In this document: positions 7,814 to 17,338 of the stretch, in pieces | How the letters are laid out: each line of letters begins with the position of its first letter | Position numbering within the stretch: position 1 is the stretch's first letter | Assembly (NCBI RefSeq): GCF_028767025.1 | Contig: NZ_JAJQXX010000014.1 | Location: 23,052 to 87,051 of the forward strand | DNA length: 64,000 nucleotides | Source: Blautia sp. XA-2221 | Lineage (GTDB): Bacteria > Bacillota > Clostridia > Lachnospirales > Lachnospiraceae | Reading direction: 5' to 3' | Position numbers and translations under genes: made by a program | The notes under the pieces: model-generated | Told to the model about the DNA's origin: nothing | What the model saw: only the letters and a program-made list of their open reading frames with translations | The model's database searches: none

Positions 7814-10000
7814 TTAGGCTGCCGGCTTTTTTGAGGATTTCTTTTCTGTTGTTCCTGTTGATCTTTTGCGGGATGCAGGCTTTTTCAGAGGTTTCTTTTC
7901 CGCTTTTTCTGTGAGAGTACAGGATAATACAACGGCTCCAAACGCTGGAATCCGGAGCTTCAGAGAATTTTCTCTCTCATCGCATTCTTCCGGCCTGCTG
8001 GATTTTGCTCTTGGATTTCCTATTCCCTGACCTCCGTACTCTTTACGGTCGCTGTTAAAGATTTCTTTGTATTTTCCCTTAAAGGGAACTCCGATCTGGT
8101 AGTTTTCATAAGGCACTGCCGCAAAGTTCACAACTGCCAGAAGGGTTTCCTGAGGATTTTCTGTTTTACGCATGAAGGCCAGTACATTTTCTTCATATTT
8201 CATCAGCTGGATCCACTCAAAGCCTTCATATTCATGATCCTTCTGCCACAGTGCAGGATGAGAACAGTACAGTTCATTCAGATCATGGAAAAAAGCTTCC
8301 ATTTCCCGGGAAAGTTCTTTGCCCGGAGAAGTCATCTTAATTCCCGGATGAAGCATCTGATAGGTGTAGGCAGCCCTTATCTGGGCAAGCTTCTGACTCT
8401 CGTTGCCCGGTAGCTTTTCCATAAATCCACTGATCTCTCCAACATCTCTTGTTCCCAGTGTCAGTACATAATGTTCACAGTAGGCATAAAGCATGGACAA
8501 AGTAAGCTGATCATGGTCATACTGGCGCTGAGCAGGATCAAGTTCCAGATAATGGATAAAATCACTGGTCCAGTTATTATTCCATTTATAGTCAAAGCCA
8601 ATATGATCATTTTCTACATGATCTGTAAGCTCCGGCCAGAGCCCATCCTCCTGTGCGATCATCAACACACCCGGATGCTTTTTCTTCATTATGGAATTCA
8701 GATGCTTCAGAAACTCCACTGCCGCCAGATTCTCATTGGTTCCATAAAGATTTGGCTTCCAGTTTTCTCCCTCTCTTCCATAATCCAGATAGAGCATAGA
8801 ATCTACATCATCCACACGGAAGCCGTCCACATGATATACCTCTGTCCAGTAAAAAGCATTGGCGATCAGGAAGTCTTTCACCATTGGGCTCTCATAATTA
8901 TAAAGAAGTGTGTCCCACATAGGGTGAACTGCCATTGCAGGGTCCTGCACTTCATAAAGAGGCGTTCCGTCAAAGCATTCCAGTCCCTCTCCGTGGCGTG
9001 GAAAATGAGCCGGAGTCCAGTCCAGTATCACACCGATATTTTCTCTGTGAAGCTCATTGACCAGACGGGCAAAGTCCTCCGGCATTCCATGTCTCCGGTC
9101 AGGGGCATAGTAAGAAAATGTGGAATAAGGTCCTGTCTCCTCATCCAGATATCCCATAACCGGATGAAGTTCCACATGGGTATATCCCAGTTTTTTTACA
9201 TAAGAAACAAGTTCCCGGCTGTCATTCCAAAGGGCAAGATCTGTCTCATAAACAGATATCGGCTGATTTCTGTCCGCATATTTTTTTCGTTCCGCCATCC
9301 AGAAATCATCTGTCCAGGTAATGCCTCCGCCTGCTTCTGCCACTATGGATGCTGTGGCAGGAAAAATCTCTGTGCAGGCTCCATAAGGATCTGCCTTCAG
9401 AATTGTCTGCCCGCCTCTGATTTTAATCTCATATTTATAAAGATCTCCTTTTTTTACTCCGGGAACAAAAAGTTCAAAAATACCTGACATTGGCCGTCTG
9501 TGCATCAGATGCCCTCTGCCGTCCCAGCCGTTAAAATCTCCCACAACGCTTACACTTACTGCATTTGGAGCCCAAACGGCAAAGCCGGTTCCCTCGGTTC
9601 CGTCTATGTTCATCACATGGGCGCCCAGTTTTTTATAGGCGTGATAATAAACGCCTGCACAAAAAGCCCGTTCCTCTTCTTCTGTCAGCTGTCCTGCAAA
9701 GGCATAAGGATCTGCAAACTCCTTTGTCTCTCCGTTTTTTGTTACCCGATACAAATATGAGGGAATCTTTCTGCCCGGGATCAGTACTGCAAAATATCCT
9801 GCCTCATCTTCCCTTTCCATAGGGTATACTTTTTTCTCTGTCACTGCCTCCGCCTTTTCCGCATCCGGAAAAAATCCCTGAAGCAGCACTCCGTCCGGAG
9901 TAAGTCTTGGCGCCATAATATCTTTTGGGGATACTTCCTCTCCATATATGATTGCTTCAATTCCAGGCCAGTCCATATAATCATACGCTTTTCCATTCAT
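7814..10000 (-). CDS. glgB: GlgB-family 1,4-alpha-glucan branching enzyme homologue with altered active site
   Basis: 728 residues from the ATG at 10000, chosen because AGGAGG lies just upstream; a longer frame exists to 10033. The layout is that of GlgB: CBM48-like N-domain (GTGFAVWAPNAVSVSVVGDFNGW), a GH13 barrel (DWTPAHFPRH, GFRVDDVDSMLY) and a C-terminal beta domain. The nucleophile Asp397 is kept. The acid/base segment reads MIAQED, putting Gln450 where family members have the catalytic Glu. The usual SHDEV segment reads GTRDV (517-519), so the His and third catalytic Asp are Thr and Arg. The MGNEF region is also not recognisable. A Lys/Ser/Pro-rich tail ends the protein. It may be a glucan-binding pseudo-enzyme rather than an active branching enzyme. 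Confidence 0.8.
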   Translation of the reverse strand: MNGKAYDYMDWPGIEAIIYGEEVSPKDIMAPRLTPDGVLLQGFFPDAEKAEAVTEKKVYPMEREDEAGYFAVLIPGRKIPSYLYRVTKNGETKEFADPYAFAGQLTEEEERAFCAGVYYHAYKKLGAHVMNIDGTEGTGFAVWAPNAVSVSVVGDFNGWDGRGHLMHRRPMSGIFELFVPGVKKGDLYKYEIKIRGGQTILKADPYGACTEIFPATASIVAEAGGGITWTDDFWMAERKKYADRNQPISVYETDLALWNDSRELVSYVKKLGYTHVELHPVMGYLDEETGPYSTFSYYAPDRRHGMPEDFARLVNELHRENIGVILDWTPAHFPRHGEGLECFDGTPLYEVQDPAMAVHPMWDTLLYNYESPMVKDFLIANAFYWTEVYHVDGFRVDDVDSMLYLDYGREGENWKPNLYGTNENLAAVEFLKHLNSIMKKKHPGVLMIAQEDGLWPELTDHVENDHIGFDYKWNNNWTSDFIHYLELDPAQRQYDHDQLTLSMLYAYCEHYVLTLGTRDVGEISGFMEKLPGNESQKLAQIRAAYTYQMLHPGIKMTSPGKELSREMEAFFHDLNELYCSHPALWQKDHEYEGFEWIQLMKYEENVLAFMRKTENPQETLLAVVNFAAVPYENYQIGVPFKGKYKEIFNSDRKEYGGQGIGNPRAKSSRPEECDERENSLKLRIPAFGAVVLSCTLTEKAEKKPLKKPASRKRSTGTTEKKSSKKPAA

Positions 10001-10095
10001 TTTCTCCAACCTCCTGACCGATTCCTGTGCCAAAAAGGATATCCGTTATCTAAAACAATCAGATTTCCCACTGCAAAAGAATCTGTAATATGATT

Positions 10096-10124
10096 ATTTT
10101 ACCATTTTTACTGCAAAAAATAAA
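10096..10124 (-). promoter_or_regulatory. possible glgB promoter
   Basis: Minus strand: extended -10 TGG-TAAAAT (10096-10101), a 17-nt spacer and a poor -35 TTTATT (10119-10124). Confidence 0.4.
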
Positions 10125-10134
10125 GATTCAGCAG

Positions 10135-10171
10135 AATTTTGTTTGACAAAATTGCTCCTCTACGCTAAATT
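10135..10171 (+). promoter_or_regulatory. fructokinase promoter with overlapping palindrome
   Basis: Consensus -35 TTGACA at 10143-10148, a 17-nt spacer and -10 TAAATT at 10166-10171. A perfect palindrome AATTTTGT-TTG-ACAAAATT (10135-10153) covers the -35 box, a position expected for a repressor operator. The cognate regulator is not identifiable in the window. Confidence 0.6.
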
Positions 10172-10229
10172 GATAATAACAAAAAAAATGAAATTTTCCT
10201 GTCTGTTTTTTTAAGATACGGAGATTGTA

Positions 10230-10288
10230 TTTCTCACAGAATATTCAGGCGACTTAGAAAGCCAGTCTAAAAAGGAATACGTGAGAAA
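10230..10288 (+). ncRNA. stem-loop in the fructokinase 5' leader
   Basis: TTTCTCAC (10230-10237) pairs with GTGAGAAA (10281-10288), and inside it GACT (10251-10254) can pair with AGTC (10264-10267). It lies within the ~150-nt untranslated leader predicted from the promoter. No known riboswitch class was recognised. Confidence 0.35.
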
Positions 10289-10328
10289 AAGCAGATTGAC
10301 AAGAAAAAATTAATATGGGAGGTTTATT

Positions 10329-11300
10329 ATGGAAACCAGAAAATACGATGTAACTGCACTTGGCGAACTGCTGATTGATTTTACCGAAAACGGTGACAGC
10401 GCTCAGGGAAATCCTCTGATGGAAGCAAATCCGGGCGGCGCTCCCTGCAATGTGCTTGCCATGCTTCAGAAGCTTGGCAAAAAAACAGCCTTTATCGGCA
10501 AAGTAGGAAGTGATATGTTCGGAAACCAGTTAAAAAAGGCTGTAGAAGAAGTAGGAATCGATACCCGTAACCTGATTCTGGACAAAAAGCACCATACTAC
10601 CCTTGCTTTTGTCCACACCTATCCTGACGGAGACCGCGATTTTTCTTTTTACCGTGATCCCGGAGCAGATATGATGCTCACAAAAGACGAGGTTCAGAAA
10701 GAACTGATTGAAGATTCCCGCATTTTCCATTTCGGTACCCTTTCTTCCACTCACGAAGGCGTCAGAGAAGCAACCCGTCATGCCATCCAGCTGGCAAAAG
10801 AGGCTGGCTGTATTATTACTTTTGACCCGAATCTCCGCCCTCCTCTGTGGAATTCTCTTGAAAATGCCCGAAGAGAGATTGAATATGGAATGGGAAAATG
10901 CGATGTACTGAAAATTTCTGACAATGAAGTCGAATTTCTTTTCGGAACCACTGATTACGACAAGGGAGCTGCCCTGATCCGAGAAAAATACAATATTCCT
11001 CTTGTACTGATCACCATGGGAAAAGATGGAAGCCGCGCTTATTATAAGAATCTCAAAGTAGAAGTTGCTCCTTTCCTTCAGGAAAATACCATTGAAACTA
11101 CTGGAGCCGGAGACACGTTCTGTGCAAGCGCTCTCAACTATGTTCTGGATCATGGTCTGGAAGATCTTACTGCTGAAAACTTAAAAGAACTTCTGACCTT
11201 TGCCAACGCAGCAGCTTCTCTTATTACCACCAGAAAAGGCGCGCTTCGGGTTATGCCATCCAAAGAAGAAGTTCTGGAATTTATTGCTTCCAGACAGTAA
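10329..11300 (+). CDS. scrK: PfkB-family fructokinase
   Basis: 323 residues, usual length for ScrK-type fructokinases. It shows the PfkB family pattern: N-terminal GELLIDFTENG, the substrate segment ANPGGAPCNVLAML, the Gly-rich IGKVGSDMFGNQL and the C-terminal ATP/anion-hole signature TTGAGDTFCASAL with the catalytic Asp. It phosphorylates fructose (or a related hexose) with ATP in the cytoplasm. GGGAGG precedes the ATG. It is a monocistronic gene with its own promoter and terminator, divergent from the glgB homologue. No sugar transporter lies next to it. Confidence 0.87.
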   Translation: METRKYDVTALGELLIDFTENGDSAQGNPLMEANPGGAPCNVLAMLQKLGKKTAFIGKVGSDMFGNQLKKAVEEVGIDTRNLILDKKHHTTLAFVHTYPDGDRDFSFYRDPGADMMLTKDEVQKELIEDSRIFHFGTLSSTHEGVREATRHAIQLAKEAGCIITFDPNLRPPLWNSLENARREIEYGMGKCDVLKISDNEVEFLFGTTDYDKGAALIREKYNIPLVLITMGKDGSRAYYKNLKVEVAPFLQENTIETTGAGDTFCASALNYVLDHGLEDLTAENLKELLTFANAAASLITTRKGALRVMPSKEEVLEFIASRQ

Positions 11301-11329
11301 TGTTTCTTTTTTCTGTTCAGGCTATAGAG

Positions 11330-11366
11330 AGAGAACCGGCTTTGCCGTTTTGGTTCCAAATAAAGA
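11330..11366 (+). repeat. 37-nt segment resembling glgB coding sequence
   Basis: From about 11330 the plus strand carries AACCGGCTTTGCCGTTT in a 37-nt block that matches the minus strand of glgB around 9561-9597 with only about five mismatches and no gaps. The frame corresponding to TGFAV..P is also kept. It sits just after the fructokinase stop. It may be a decayed glgB fragment or chance. Confidence 0.35.
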
Positions 11367-11392
11367 AGGCACTCACTCCAAAGTGAATGCCT
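11367..11392 (-). terminator. terminator of the serA transcript
   Basis: Minus strand stem AGGCATTCACT / AGTGAGTGCCT with loop TTGG, followed by TCTTTATTT. It lies beyond the serA stop and so probably ends the leuB-serA operon. Confidence 0.6.
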
Positions 11393-11425
11393 CAGAAAAA
11401 ATATATATTTGCCCTTACGGATACA

Positions 11426-11460
11426 GCCTCTCCTGCACACAGACAGGAGAGGCCTTTTAT
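11426..11460 (+). terminator. terminator after fructokinase
   Basis: GCCTCTCCTG (11426-11435) and CAGGAGAGGC (11444-11453) form a perfect 10-bp stem with an 8-nt loop, followed by CTTTTATTT. Confidence 0.85.
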
Positions 11461-11488
11461 TTATGCCAGAAAAACTTTTTATTAGCTT

Positions 11489-12652
11489 TTATTTGATCAC
11501 CCGCACCTTGGATACGCCCTCTACAGCACGAAGCTCTTCAAGGGCCTCCTGGGAGGCTGCGCTTTCCAGATCGATCAGAGTATACGCGTATTCACCTTTA
11601 CTCTTATTTGTCATATCTGCAATATTCAGTCCCTCTGCGCCAAGGATTTTCGTAACCTGACTGATCATGTTGGGGATATTTCTGTGGCAGATGGCTATAC
11701 GTCCCACAGATACGCAGGTTCCCATATCACAGTTCGGGAAATTCACTGAGTTTTTTATATTTCCGTTTTCAAGGAAATTCCTCAATTCTTTTACTGCCAT
11801 TTCCGCACAGTTTTCTTCTGATTCCTCTGTAGAAGCTCCCAGATGAGGAGTTACCAGGATTCCTTCCCGGCCTGCCACAAGAGGATTGGCAAAATCTGTC
11901 ACGTATTTTTTCACTTTCCCGCTTTCCAGAGCGTTGATCAGCGCTTCTTCATCAACAAGAAGATCTCTGGCAAAGTTTAAAAGAACCACTCCGTCTTTCA
12001 TTTTATCAAAAGCTTCTTTGTTGATCATTTTGCGTGTGCTATCAAAAAGAGGCACATGAATGGTAATGTAATCGCACTGACTGTAGATCTCATCAAGAGA
12101 TTTGCTGTGCTTGATGGTTCTGGAAAGATTCCATGCAGCATCAATGGAAATATACGGATCATAACCGTAAACCTCCATTCCCAGATGAGTGGCAGAATTG
12201 GCAACCATAGCTCCAATGGCTCCAAGACCGATGATACCAAGCTTTTTGCCACTGATCTCACAGCCTGCAAACTGTTTTTTCTGTTTTTCTGCAAGCTTGT
12301 CGATATTTTCTTTGTCCTTCTGACCGGCTACCCACTCGATACCGCCCACAATGTCACGGGAAGCGAGAAGCATTCCGGCAATGACCAGCTCCTTTACGCC
12401 GTTGGCATTCGCTCCCGGAGTGTTAAAAACAACGATTCCTTTTTCCGCACAGGCATCAACAGGAATATTGTTTACACCGGCGCCGGCACGGGCAATGGCC
12501 TTTACAGAATCACCAAGCTCCATATCATGCATCCTGGCGCTTCTCACAAGAACAGCGTCTGCTTCATTGATATTTTCTGTTTTTCTGTAATCCTCGCTGA
12601 ACAGCTTCAGACCACGCTCAGCAACAGGATTCAGGCAATGGTACTGGAACAT
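11489..12652 (-). CDS. serA: D-3-phosphoglycerate dehydrogenase
   Basis: 387 residues. It contains the D-2-hydroxyacid dehydrogenase NAD site LGIIGLGAIGAMVA, the substrate/catalytic segments and a C-terminal ACT-type domain (KGEYAYTLIDLE), which often mediates serine feedback. It catalyses NAD-dependent oxidation of 3-phosphoglycerate, the first step of serine synthesis. Its ATG overlaps the serC stop by one base (TAATG), so the two are translationally coupled. It is the last gene of leuB-ilvD-ilvB-serC-serA. The length is of the short type with only a C-terminal ACT and no ASB domain. Confidence 0.92.
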   Translation of the reverse strand: MFQYHCLNPVAERGLKLFSEDYRKTENINEADAVLVRSARMHDMELGDSVKAIARAGAGVNNIPVDACAEKGIVVFNTPGANANGVKELVIAGMLLASRDIVGGIEWVAGQKDKENIDKLAEKQKKQFAGCEISGKKLGIIGLGAIGAMVANSATHLGMEVYGYDPYISIDAAWNLSRTIKHSKSLDEIYSQCDYITIHVPLFDSTRKMINKEAFDKMKDGVVLLNFARDLLVDEEALINALESGKVKKYVTDFANPLVAGREGILVTPHLGASTEESEENCAEMAVKELRNFLENGNIKNSVNFPNCDMGTCVSVGRIAICHRNIPNMISQVTKILGAEGLNIADMTNKSKGEYAYTLIDLESAASQEALEELRAVEGVSKVRVIK

Positions 12653-13734
12653 TACGCATTCTCCTCCTCAAATTTTTTCATAAAAGCAACAAGGGCTTCC
12701 ACTCCCTCTTTCGGCATTGCATTGTAAATGCTGGCCCGCATACCGCCTACAGTTCTGTGACCTTTCAGATTTACAAATCCTGCTGCTTTTGCTTCTGTTA
12801 CAAATTTCGCATCCAGGTCTTTATCTCCTGTCACAAAAGGCACATTCATCAAAGAGCGGGACTCCGGCTCCACGGTTCCTTTAAAGAGTTTACTTTCGTC
12901 CAGGAAATCATAGAGGATTTTTGCCTTTTCCTCATTTCTCCGCTTCATCTCTTCCAGTCCGCCCATGGATTTTAGCCACTTGAATACCTTTCCGCACACA
13001 TAAATGCAATAAGCATTGGGAGTATTGTAAAGGGAGCCTGCATCTGCGTGGGTTTTGTAGGTAAGCATAGTAGGTGTTCCGGGAAGAACGTCCCCGGTGA
13101 TCAGATCTTCACGGATGATCACGATCACCATTCCCGCAGGCCCGATATTTTTCTGAACTCCGCCGTAAATAATTCCGTATTTACTTACATCAACAGGCTC
13201 TGAAAGGAAGCAGGAGGAAACGTCTGCCACCAGAGTCTTGCCTTTTGTATTTGGAAGAGTTTTAAATTTTGTTCCATAGATCGTATTGTTTTCGCAGATA
13301 TACACATAATCCGCATCAGGACTGATATCCAGATTGCTGCAGTCCGGAATATAGGAAAAGGTCTTATCCTCAGAAGATGCGATTTTATTAACTTTTCCAT
13401 ACTTCTGTGCTTCCTGATAAGCTTTTTTTGCCCACTGTCCGGTGACAATATAATCTGCCACTCCATTTTTCATCAGATTCATGGGAATCATGGCAAACTG
13501 CTGAGATGCCCCTCCCTGCAGAAAAAGGACCTTATAGTTGTCCGGAATATTCATCAGATCTCTCAGATCCTGCTCTGCTTCATCAATGATCTGCTGAAAT
13601 TCAGGACTTCTGTGACTCATTTCCATTACAGACATACCGCAGCCCCGGTAATCCATCATTTCTTCAGCCAGCTCTTTCAATACCTGTTCCGGCAATACGG
13701 CCGGTCCGGCGGAAAAGTTATACACTCTGCTCAT
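12652..13734 (-). CDS. serC: phosphoserine aminotransferase
   Basis: 360 residues. It opens with the SerC signature RVYNFSAGPAVLPEQVL, has SHRSPEF and the Schiff-base lysine in GVQKNIGPAG, and ends with GGMRASIYNAMP. It converts 3-phosphohydroxypyruvate plus glutamate to phosphoserine using PLP. It overlaps the end of ilvB by 17 nt and the start of serA by one base. No serB (phosphatase) is nearby. Confidence 0.94.
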   Translation of the reverse strand: MSRVYNFSAGPAVLPEQVLKELAEEMMDYRGCGMSVMEMSHRSPEFQQIIDEAEQDLRDLMNIPDNYKVLFLQGGASQQFAMIPMNLMKNGVADYIVTGQWAKKAYQEAQKYGKVNKIASSEDKTFSYIPDCSNLDISPDADYVYICENNTIYGTKFKTLPNTKGKTLVADVSSCFLSEPVDVSKYGIIYGGVQKNIGPAGMVIVIIREDLITGDVLPGTPTMLTYKTHADAGSLYNTPNAYCIYVCGKVFKWLKSMGGLEEMKRRNEEKAKILYDFLDESKLFKGTVEPESRSLMNVPFVTGDKDLDAKFVTEAKAAGFVNLKGHRTVGGMRASIYNAMPKEGVEALVAFMKKFEEENA

Positions 13735-15406
13735 TTTTCATATCCTCCTCGTCAAAAACATCATCAATGTTTGCCCCGGCAGGCACCATAGGAAACACGC
13801 TGAGATCCTGGTCGATCCAACAGTCAAGAACGATCGGTCCGTTATAAGACAGAGCCTCTCTAAGCGCAGGTTCCACTTCCTCCATTTTTGTGACCCGGAC
13901 AGCCTTTGCTCCCATGCCCTCAGCGATCTTCACAAAATCCACTGCATCATTTAATACAGTATGCGAATATCTGTGATCGTAGAATAAAGTCTGCCACTGA
14001 CGCACCATTCCCAGAACATGGTTGTTCAGTACAATCTGCACAAGTGGTTTTCCACAGCGCACTGCTGTTGCAATCTCATTCATGTTCATTCGGAAGCAGC
14101 CGTCACCTGCAATATTTACCACAGTCTTTTCCGGTCTTCCCATTTTGGCTCCGATAGCTGCTCCCAGACCAAAGCCCATGGTTCCCAGACCGCCGGAGCT
14201 TAAAAAGGTTCTCGGTTCTTTGTATTTATAATACTGAGCAGTCCACATCTGATGCTGTCCCACATCTGTGGTGATGATCGCATCACCATCTGTCAGCTCA
14301 TAAAGCTTCTCTATAATATACGGACCTGTAAGCTGAGTATGGTCATAATTCAGAGGATATTTCGCTTTCATCTCCTGAATATGCTCCATCCACTGAGGAT
14401 GTTTTTTCTCCGGGACCTCCTCCAGAAGTCTTCTTAAAACTTCCCTGATATCTCCCTCTATGTAAGCATCTACCAGAACATTTTTATTTATTTCCGCAGC
14501 ATCAATGTCGATCTGAAGAATCTTTGCTTTATTGGCAAAGGTTTTTGCATTTCCGGTTACACGGTCACTGAACCGGGCTCCCAGAACGATCAGAAGGTCA
14601 CACTGACTGACACCCAGATTGGAGGTTTTTGTTCCATGCATTCCCAGCATTCCTGTATAGTAGGGATCTTCCCCTGAAAAACCGCCCTTTCCCATAAGGC
14701 TGTCACATACCGGAGCCTGGATCCTGTGAGAAAGCTCTGCAATCTCTGTTGATGCGCCGGAGATCACGGAACCGCCGCCAACAAAAATAAACGGTTTCTT
14801 CGCCTCACAGATCATTTCTACTGCCGTCTCCACATCCTCCCTGTGGATTTCGCTTGTCTCACGGTTCACAGTTGCCGGGCGACGGGGAGAATAATCATAA
14901 AACGCTCCTGTTACATCCTTTGTCACATCCACCAGAACCGGTCCCGGACGTCCGCTCTTTGCAATATAAAAAGCCTTTCTCATAGTATCCGCAAGCTTGG
15001 TGATATCCTTTACAATGTAACTGTGCTTGGTGATTGGCATAACAATTCCTGCAATGTCCACTTCCTGGAAGGAGTCCTTTCCCAGAAGAGGTTTCCCTAC
15101 GTTTGCAGTAATAGCCACTACCGGAACAGAATCCATATATGCAGTGGCGATCCCGGTTACCAGGTTTGTGGCTCCCGGTCCTGAAGTTGCCATACACACT
15201 CCCACTTTTCCGGTTGCACGGGCATAGCCGTCTGCCGCATGAGCTGCTCCCTGCTCATGGGAGGTCAGAACATGATGAATTTCATCTCTGTATTTATAAA
15301 GTGCATCATAGACGTTCAGAATTGCTCCGCCCGGATATCCGAAAACGGTATCCACGCCCTGTTCCTTCAGACATTCTATAATGATTTCCGCACCTGTCAG
15401 CTGCAT
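13718..15406 (-). CDS. ilvB: acetolactate synthase, large (catalytic) subunit
   Basis: 562 residues with the usual three thiamine-enzyme domains: N-terminal catalytic Glu in TSHEQGAAHAADGYARATG, a central FAD-type domain and a C-terminal ThDP motif beginning GDGCFRMNMNEI and ending NN. It condenses pyruvate with pyruvate or 2-oxobutyrate, the first common step to valine, leucine and isoleucine. TAAGGAGG precedes the ATG. No regulatory small subunit (ilvN/ilvH) or ilvC lies in the window. It is biosynthetic-type by length and context. The 17-nt overlap with serC ties valine/leucine and serine synthesis into one message. Confidence 0.92.
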   Translation of the reverse strand: MQLTGAEIIIECLKEQGVDTVFGYPGGAILNVYDALYKYRDEIHHVLTSHEQGAAHAADGYARATGKVGVCMATSGPGATNLVTGIATAYMDSVPVVAITANVGKPLLGKDSFQEVDIAGIVMPITKHSYIVKDITKLADTMRKAFYIAKSGRPGPVLVDVTKDVTGAFYDYSPRRPATVNRETSEIHREDVETAVEMICEAKKPFIFVGGGSVISGASTEIAELSHRIQAPVCDSLMGKGGFSGEDPYYTGMLGMHGTKTSNLGVSQCDLLIVLGARFSDRVTGNAKTFANKAKILQIDIDAAEINKNVLVDAYIEGDIREVLRRLLEEVPEKKHPQWMEHIQEMKAKYPLNYDHTQLTGPYIIEKLYELTDGDAIITTDVGQHQMWTAQYYKYKEPRTFLSSGGLGTMGFGLGAAIGAKMGRPEKTVVNIAGDGCFRMNMNEIATAVRCGKPLVQIVLNNHVLGMVRQWQTLFYDHRYSHTVLNDAVDFVKIAEGMGAKAVRVTKMEEVEPALREALSYNGPIVLDCWIDQDLSVFPMVPAGANIDDVFDEEDMKNEQSV

Positions 15407-15528
15407 ATGTTTCCTCCTTATTCCCTCTGTATTTTATGATGTATCTCTTCGATCCGCTGTAAAATTGTCACTGTTTCGTAATGCCTGTGAAGTCCTCTCC
15501 GGACTGTTTTGTACGACGAATAAGCTTA

Positions 15529-17205
15529 TTATTTCTGAGTCTTCGGTACCTCAAGGATCGCTCCGCGGTTTCCGGAGGTTACCATAGACGCATATCTTGC
15601 CAGATATCCTGTTGTTACTTTTGGTTCTCTGGGCTGCCATTTCTCTCTTCTTGCTTTCATTTCCTCATTGGAAACTTTTACTTCCAGTTTCAGTCCCGGA
15701 ATATCAATACTGATGATGTCCCCTTCTTCGATCAGCGCAATAGGACCTCCTACAGCCGCCTCCGGAGAAACATGTCCGATAGAGGCTCCTCGGGATGCAC
15801 CGCTGAATCTTCCGTCTGTGATCAGCGCCACAGAAGAACCAAGACCCATGCCTGCAATTGCAGAAGTAGGATTCAGCATCTCTCTCATTCCCGGTCCGCC
15901 TTTCGGTCCTTCGTAGCGGATCACAACTACATCTCCCGGTACAATTTTTCCGCCCTTGATGGCGTCGATAGCGTCCTCTTCACAGTCAAACACTCTGGCA
16001 GGGCCCTCATGAACCATCATTTCCTGCACAACCGCCGAACGTTTGACCACGCCGCCGTCAGGAGCAAGGTTGCCTTTCAGCACCGCAAGTCCTCCGGTCT
16101 GACTGTATGGATTGTCAATGGGACGTATTACCTCCGGATCCAGATTCACACAGTTTTTAATGTTTTCTCCTACTGTCTTTCCTGTGACAGTCATGCACTC
16201 TGTATGAAGCAGACCTTTTTTGTCCAGCTCATTCATAACTGCATAAACACCGCCGGCTGCGTTTAAATCTTCCATATAAGTAGGTCCTGCCGGAGCAAGG
16301 TGACAGAGGTTCGGCGTTTTTTCACTGATGCTGTTTGCAAAGCTGATATCAAAATCCATGCCGATCTCATGAGCGATAGCCGGAAGATGAAGCATACTGT
16401 TTGTGGAGCAGCCGAGAGCCATATCCACAGTCAGAGCATTGAGAATGGCTTCCTCAGTCATAATATCTCTCGGACGGATATTTCTTCTGTACATTTCCAT
16501 AACCTGCATTCCTGCACGTTTGGCAAGACGGATCCTCTCAGAATAAACTGCGGGGATTGTTCCGTTTCCGCCAAGTCCCATGCCCAGAACCTCTGTGAGG
16601 CAGTTCATGGAGTTTGCAGTATACATACCGGAACAGGATCCGCAGGTAGGACAGGTTTTGTTTTCATATTCTGTCAGCTCATCCTCAGAAATATTTCCTG
16701 CCGCATAAGCGCCCACTGCTTCAAACATACTGGAAAGACTGGTTTTGTGTCCGTGGATACGGCCTGCAAGCATGGGACCTCCGCTGACAAATACAGTAGG
16801 TACATTGATCCTGGCTGCTGCCATCAGAAGCCCGGGAACATTTTTGTCGCAGTTTGGCACCATTACCAGGGCGTCAAACTGATGGGCCATTGCCATTGCC
16901 TCTGTGGAATCCGCGATCAGATCTCTTGTTACCAGAGAATATTTCATTCCTGTATGTCCCATGGCAATACCGTCGCAGACAGCAATAGCCGGGAATACCA
17001 CAGGCGTTCCGCCTGCCATGGCAACTCCCTGTTTTACCGCGTCCACTATTTTATCAAGATTCATATGTCCGGGAACAATTTCATTATAAGAACTTACGAT
17101 TCCCACCATGGGACGTTCCATTTCTTCCTTTGTAAATCCAAGAGCATTAAACAGGGACCTGTGCGGAGCCTGCTGTGAACCTTTTTTTACTGCATCACTT
17201 CTCAT
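15529..17205 (-). CDS. ilvD: dihydroxy-acid dehydratase
   Basis: 558 residues from the ATG at 17205, chosen because GGGAG lies about 10 nt upstream; an upstream extension lacks such a site. The Fe-S cysteines are visible in NCDKNVPG and [18 protein letters not shown]. The pattern [11 protein letters not shown] and the Ser-containing [15 protein letters not shown] near the C-terminus are typical. It dehydrates dihydroxy-isovalerate and dihydroxy-methylvalerate to the 2-keto acids. It sits 122 nt before ilvB and after leuB. Whether the cluster is [2Fe-2S] or [4Fe-4S] cannot be read; the anaerobic setting favours an oxygen-labile form. Confidence 0.94.
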   Translation of the reverse strand: MRSDAVKKGSQQAPHRSLFNALGFTKEEMERPMVGIVSSYNEIVPGHMNLDKIVDAVKQGVAMAGGTPVVFPAIAVCDGIAMGHTGMKYSLVTRDLIADSTEAMAMAHQFDALVMVPNCDKNVPGLLMAAARINVPTVFVSGGPMLAGRIHGHKTSLSSMFEAVGAYAAGNISEDELTEYENKTCPTCGSCSGMYTANSMNCLTEVLGMGLGGNGTIPAVYSERIRLAKRAGMQVMEMYRRNIRPRDIMTEEAILNALTVDMALGCSTNSMLHLPAIAHEIGMDFDISFANSISEKTPNLCHLAPAGPTYMEDLNAAGGVYAVMNELDKKGLLHTECMTVTGKTVGENIKNCVNLDPEVIRPIDNPYSQTGGLAVLKGNLAPDGGVVKRSAVVQEMMVHEGPARVFDCEEDAIDAIKGGKIVPGDVVVIRYEGPKGGPGMREMLNPTSAIAGMGLGSSVALITDGRFSGASRGASIGHVSPEAAVGGPIALIEEGDIISIDIPGLKLEVKVSNEEMKARREKWQPREPKVTTGYLARYASMVTSGNRGAILEVPKTQK

Positions 17206-17338
17206 GTGTATGTCTCTCCCTTCTGTATGACAAGACAGATTATTCTGCCTGATGTTTACTGTAAATTCAAAAACCAATCAATCACAACTGATCTTTTCTG
17301 CAAAGCAGTGTCCGGTAGATAATTCCGGTTTTATTCTG

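Larger units (their letters stand above)
10001..10328. other. divergent glgB / fructokinase intergenic region
   Basis: A 328-nt regulatory gap between two divergent carbohydrate genes. It holds a weak glgB promoter, a good fructokinase promoter overlapped by a palindrome, and a stem-loop in the fructokinase leader, each listed separately. No ORF is seen. Confidence 0.6.

Noticed and set aside
8471..9487. 338-codon plus-strand open frame
   Set aside because: It is antisense to the glgB homologue and low in recognisable motifs; a by-product of codon bias.
17206..17277. Longer N-terminus of ilvD
   Set aside because: The extra residues do not match the family start, and the good ribosome binding site lies before the ATG at 17205.
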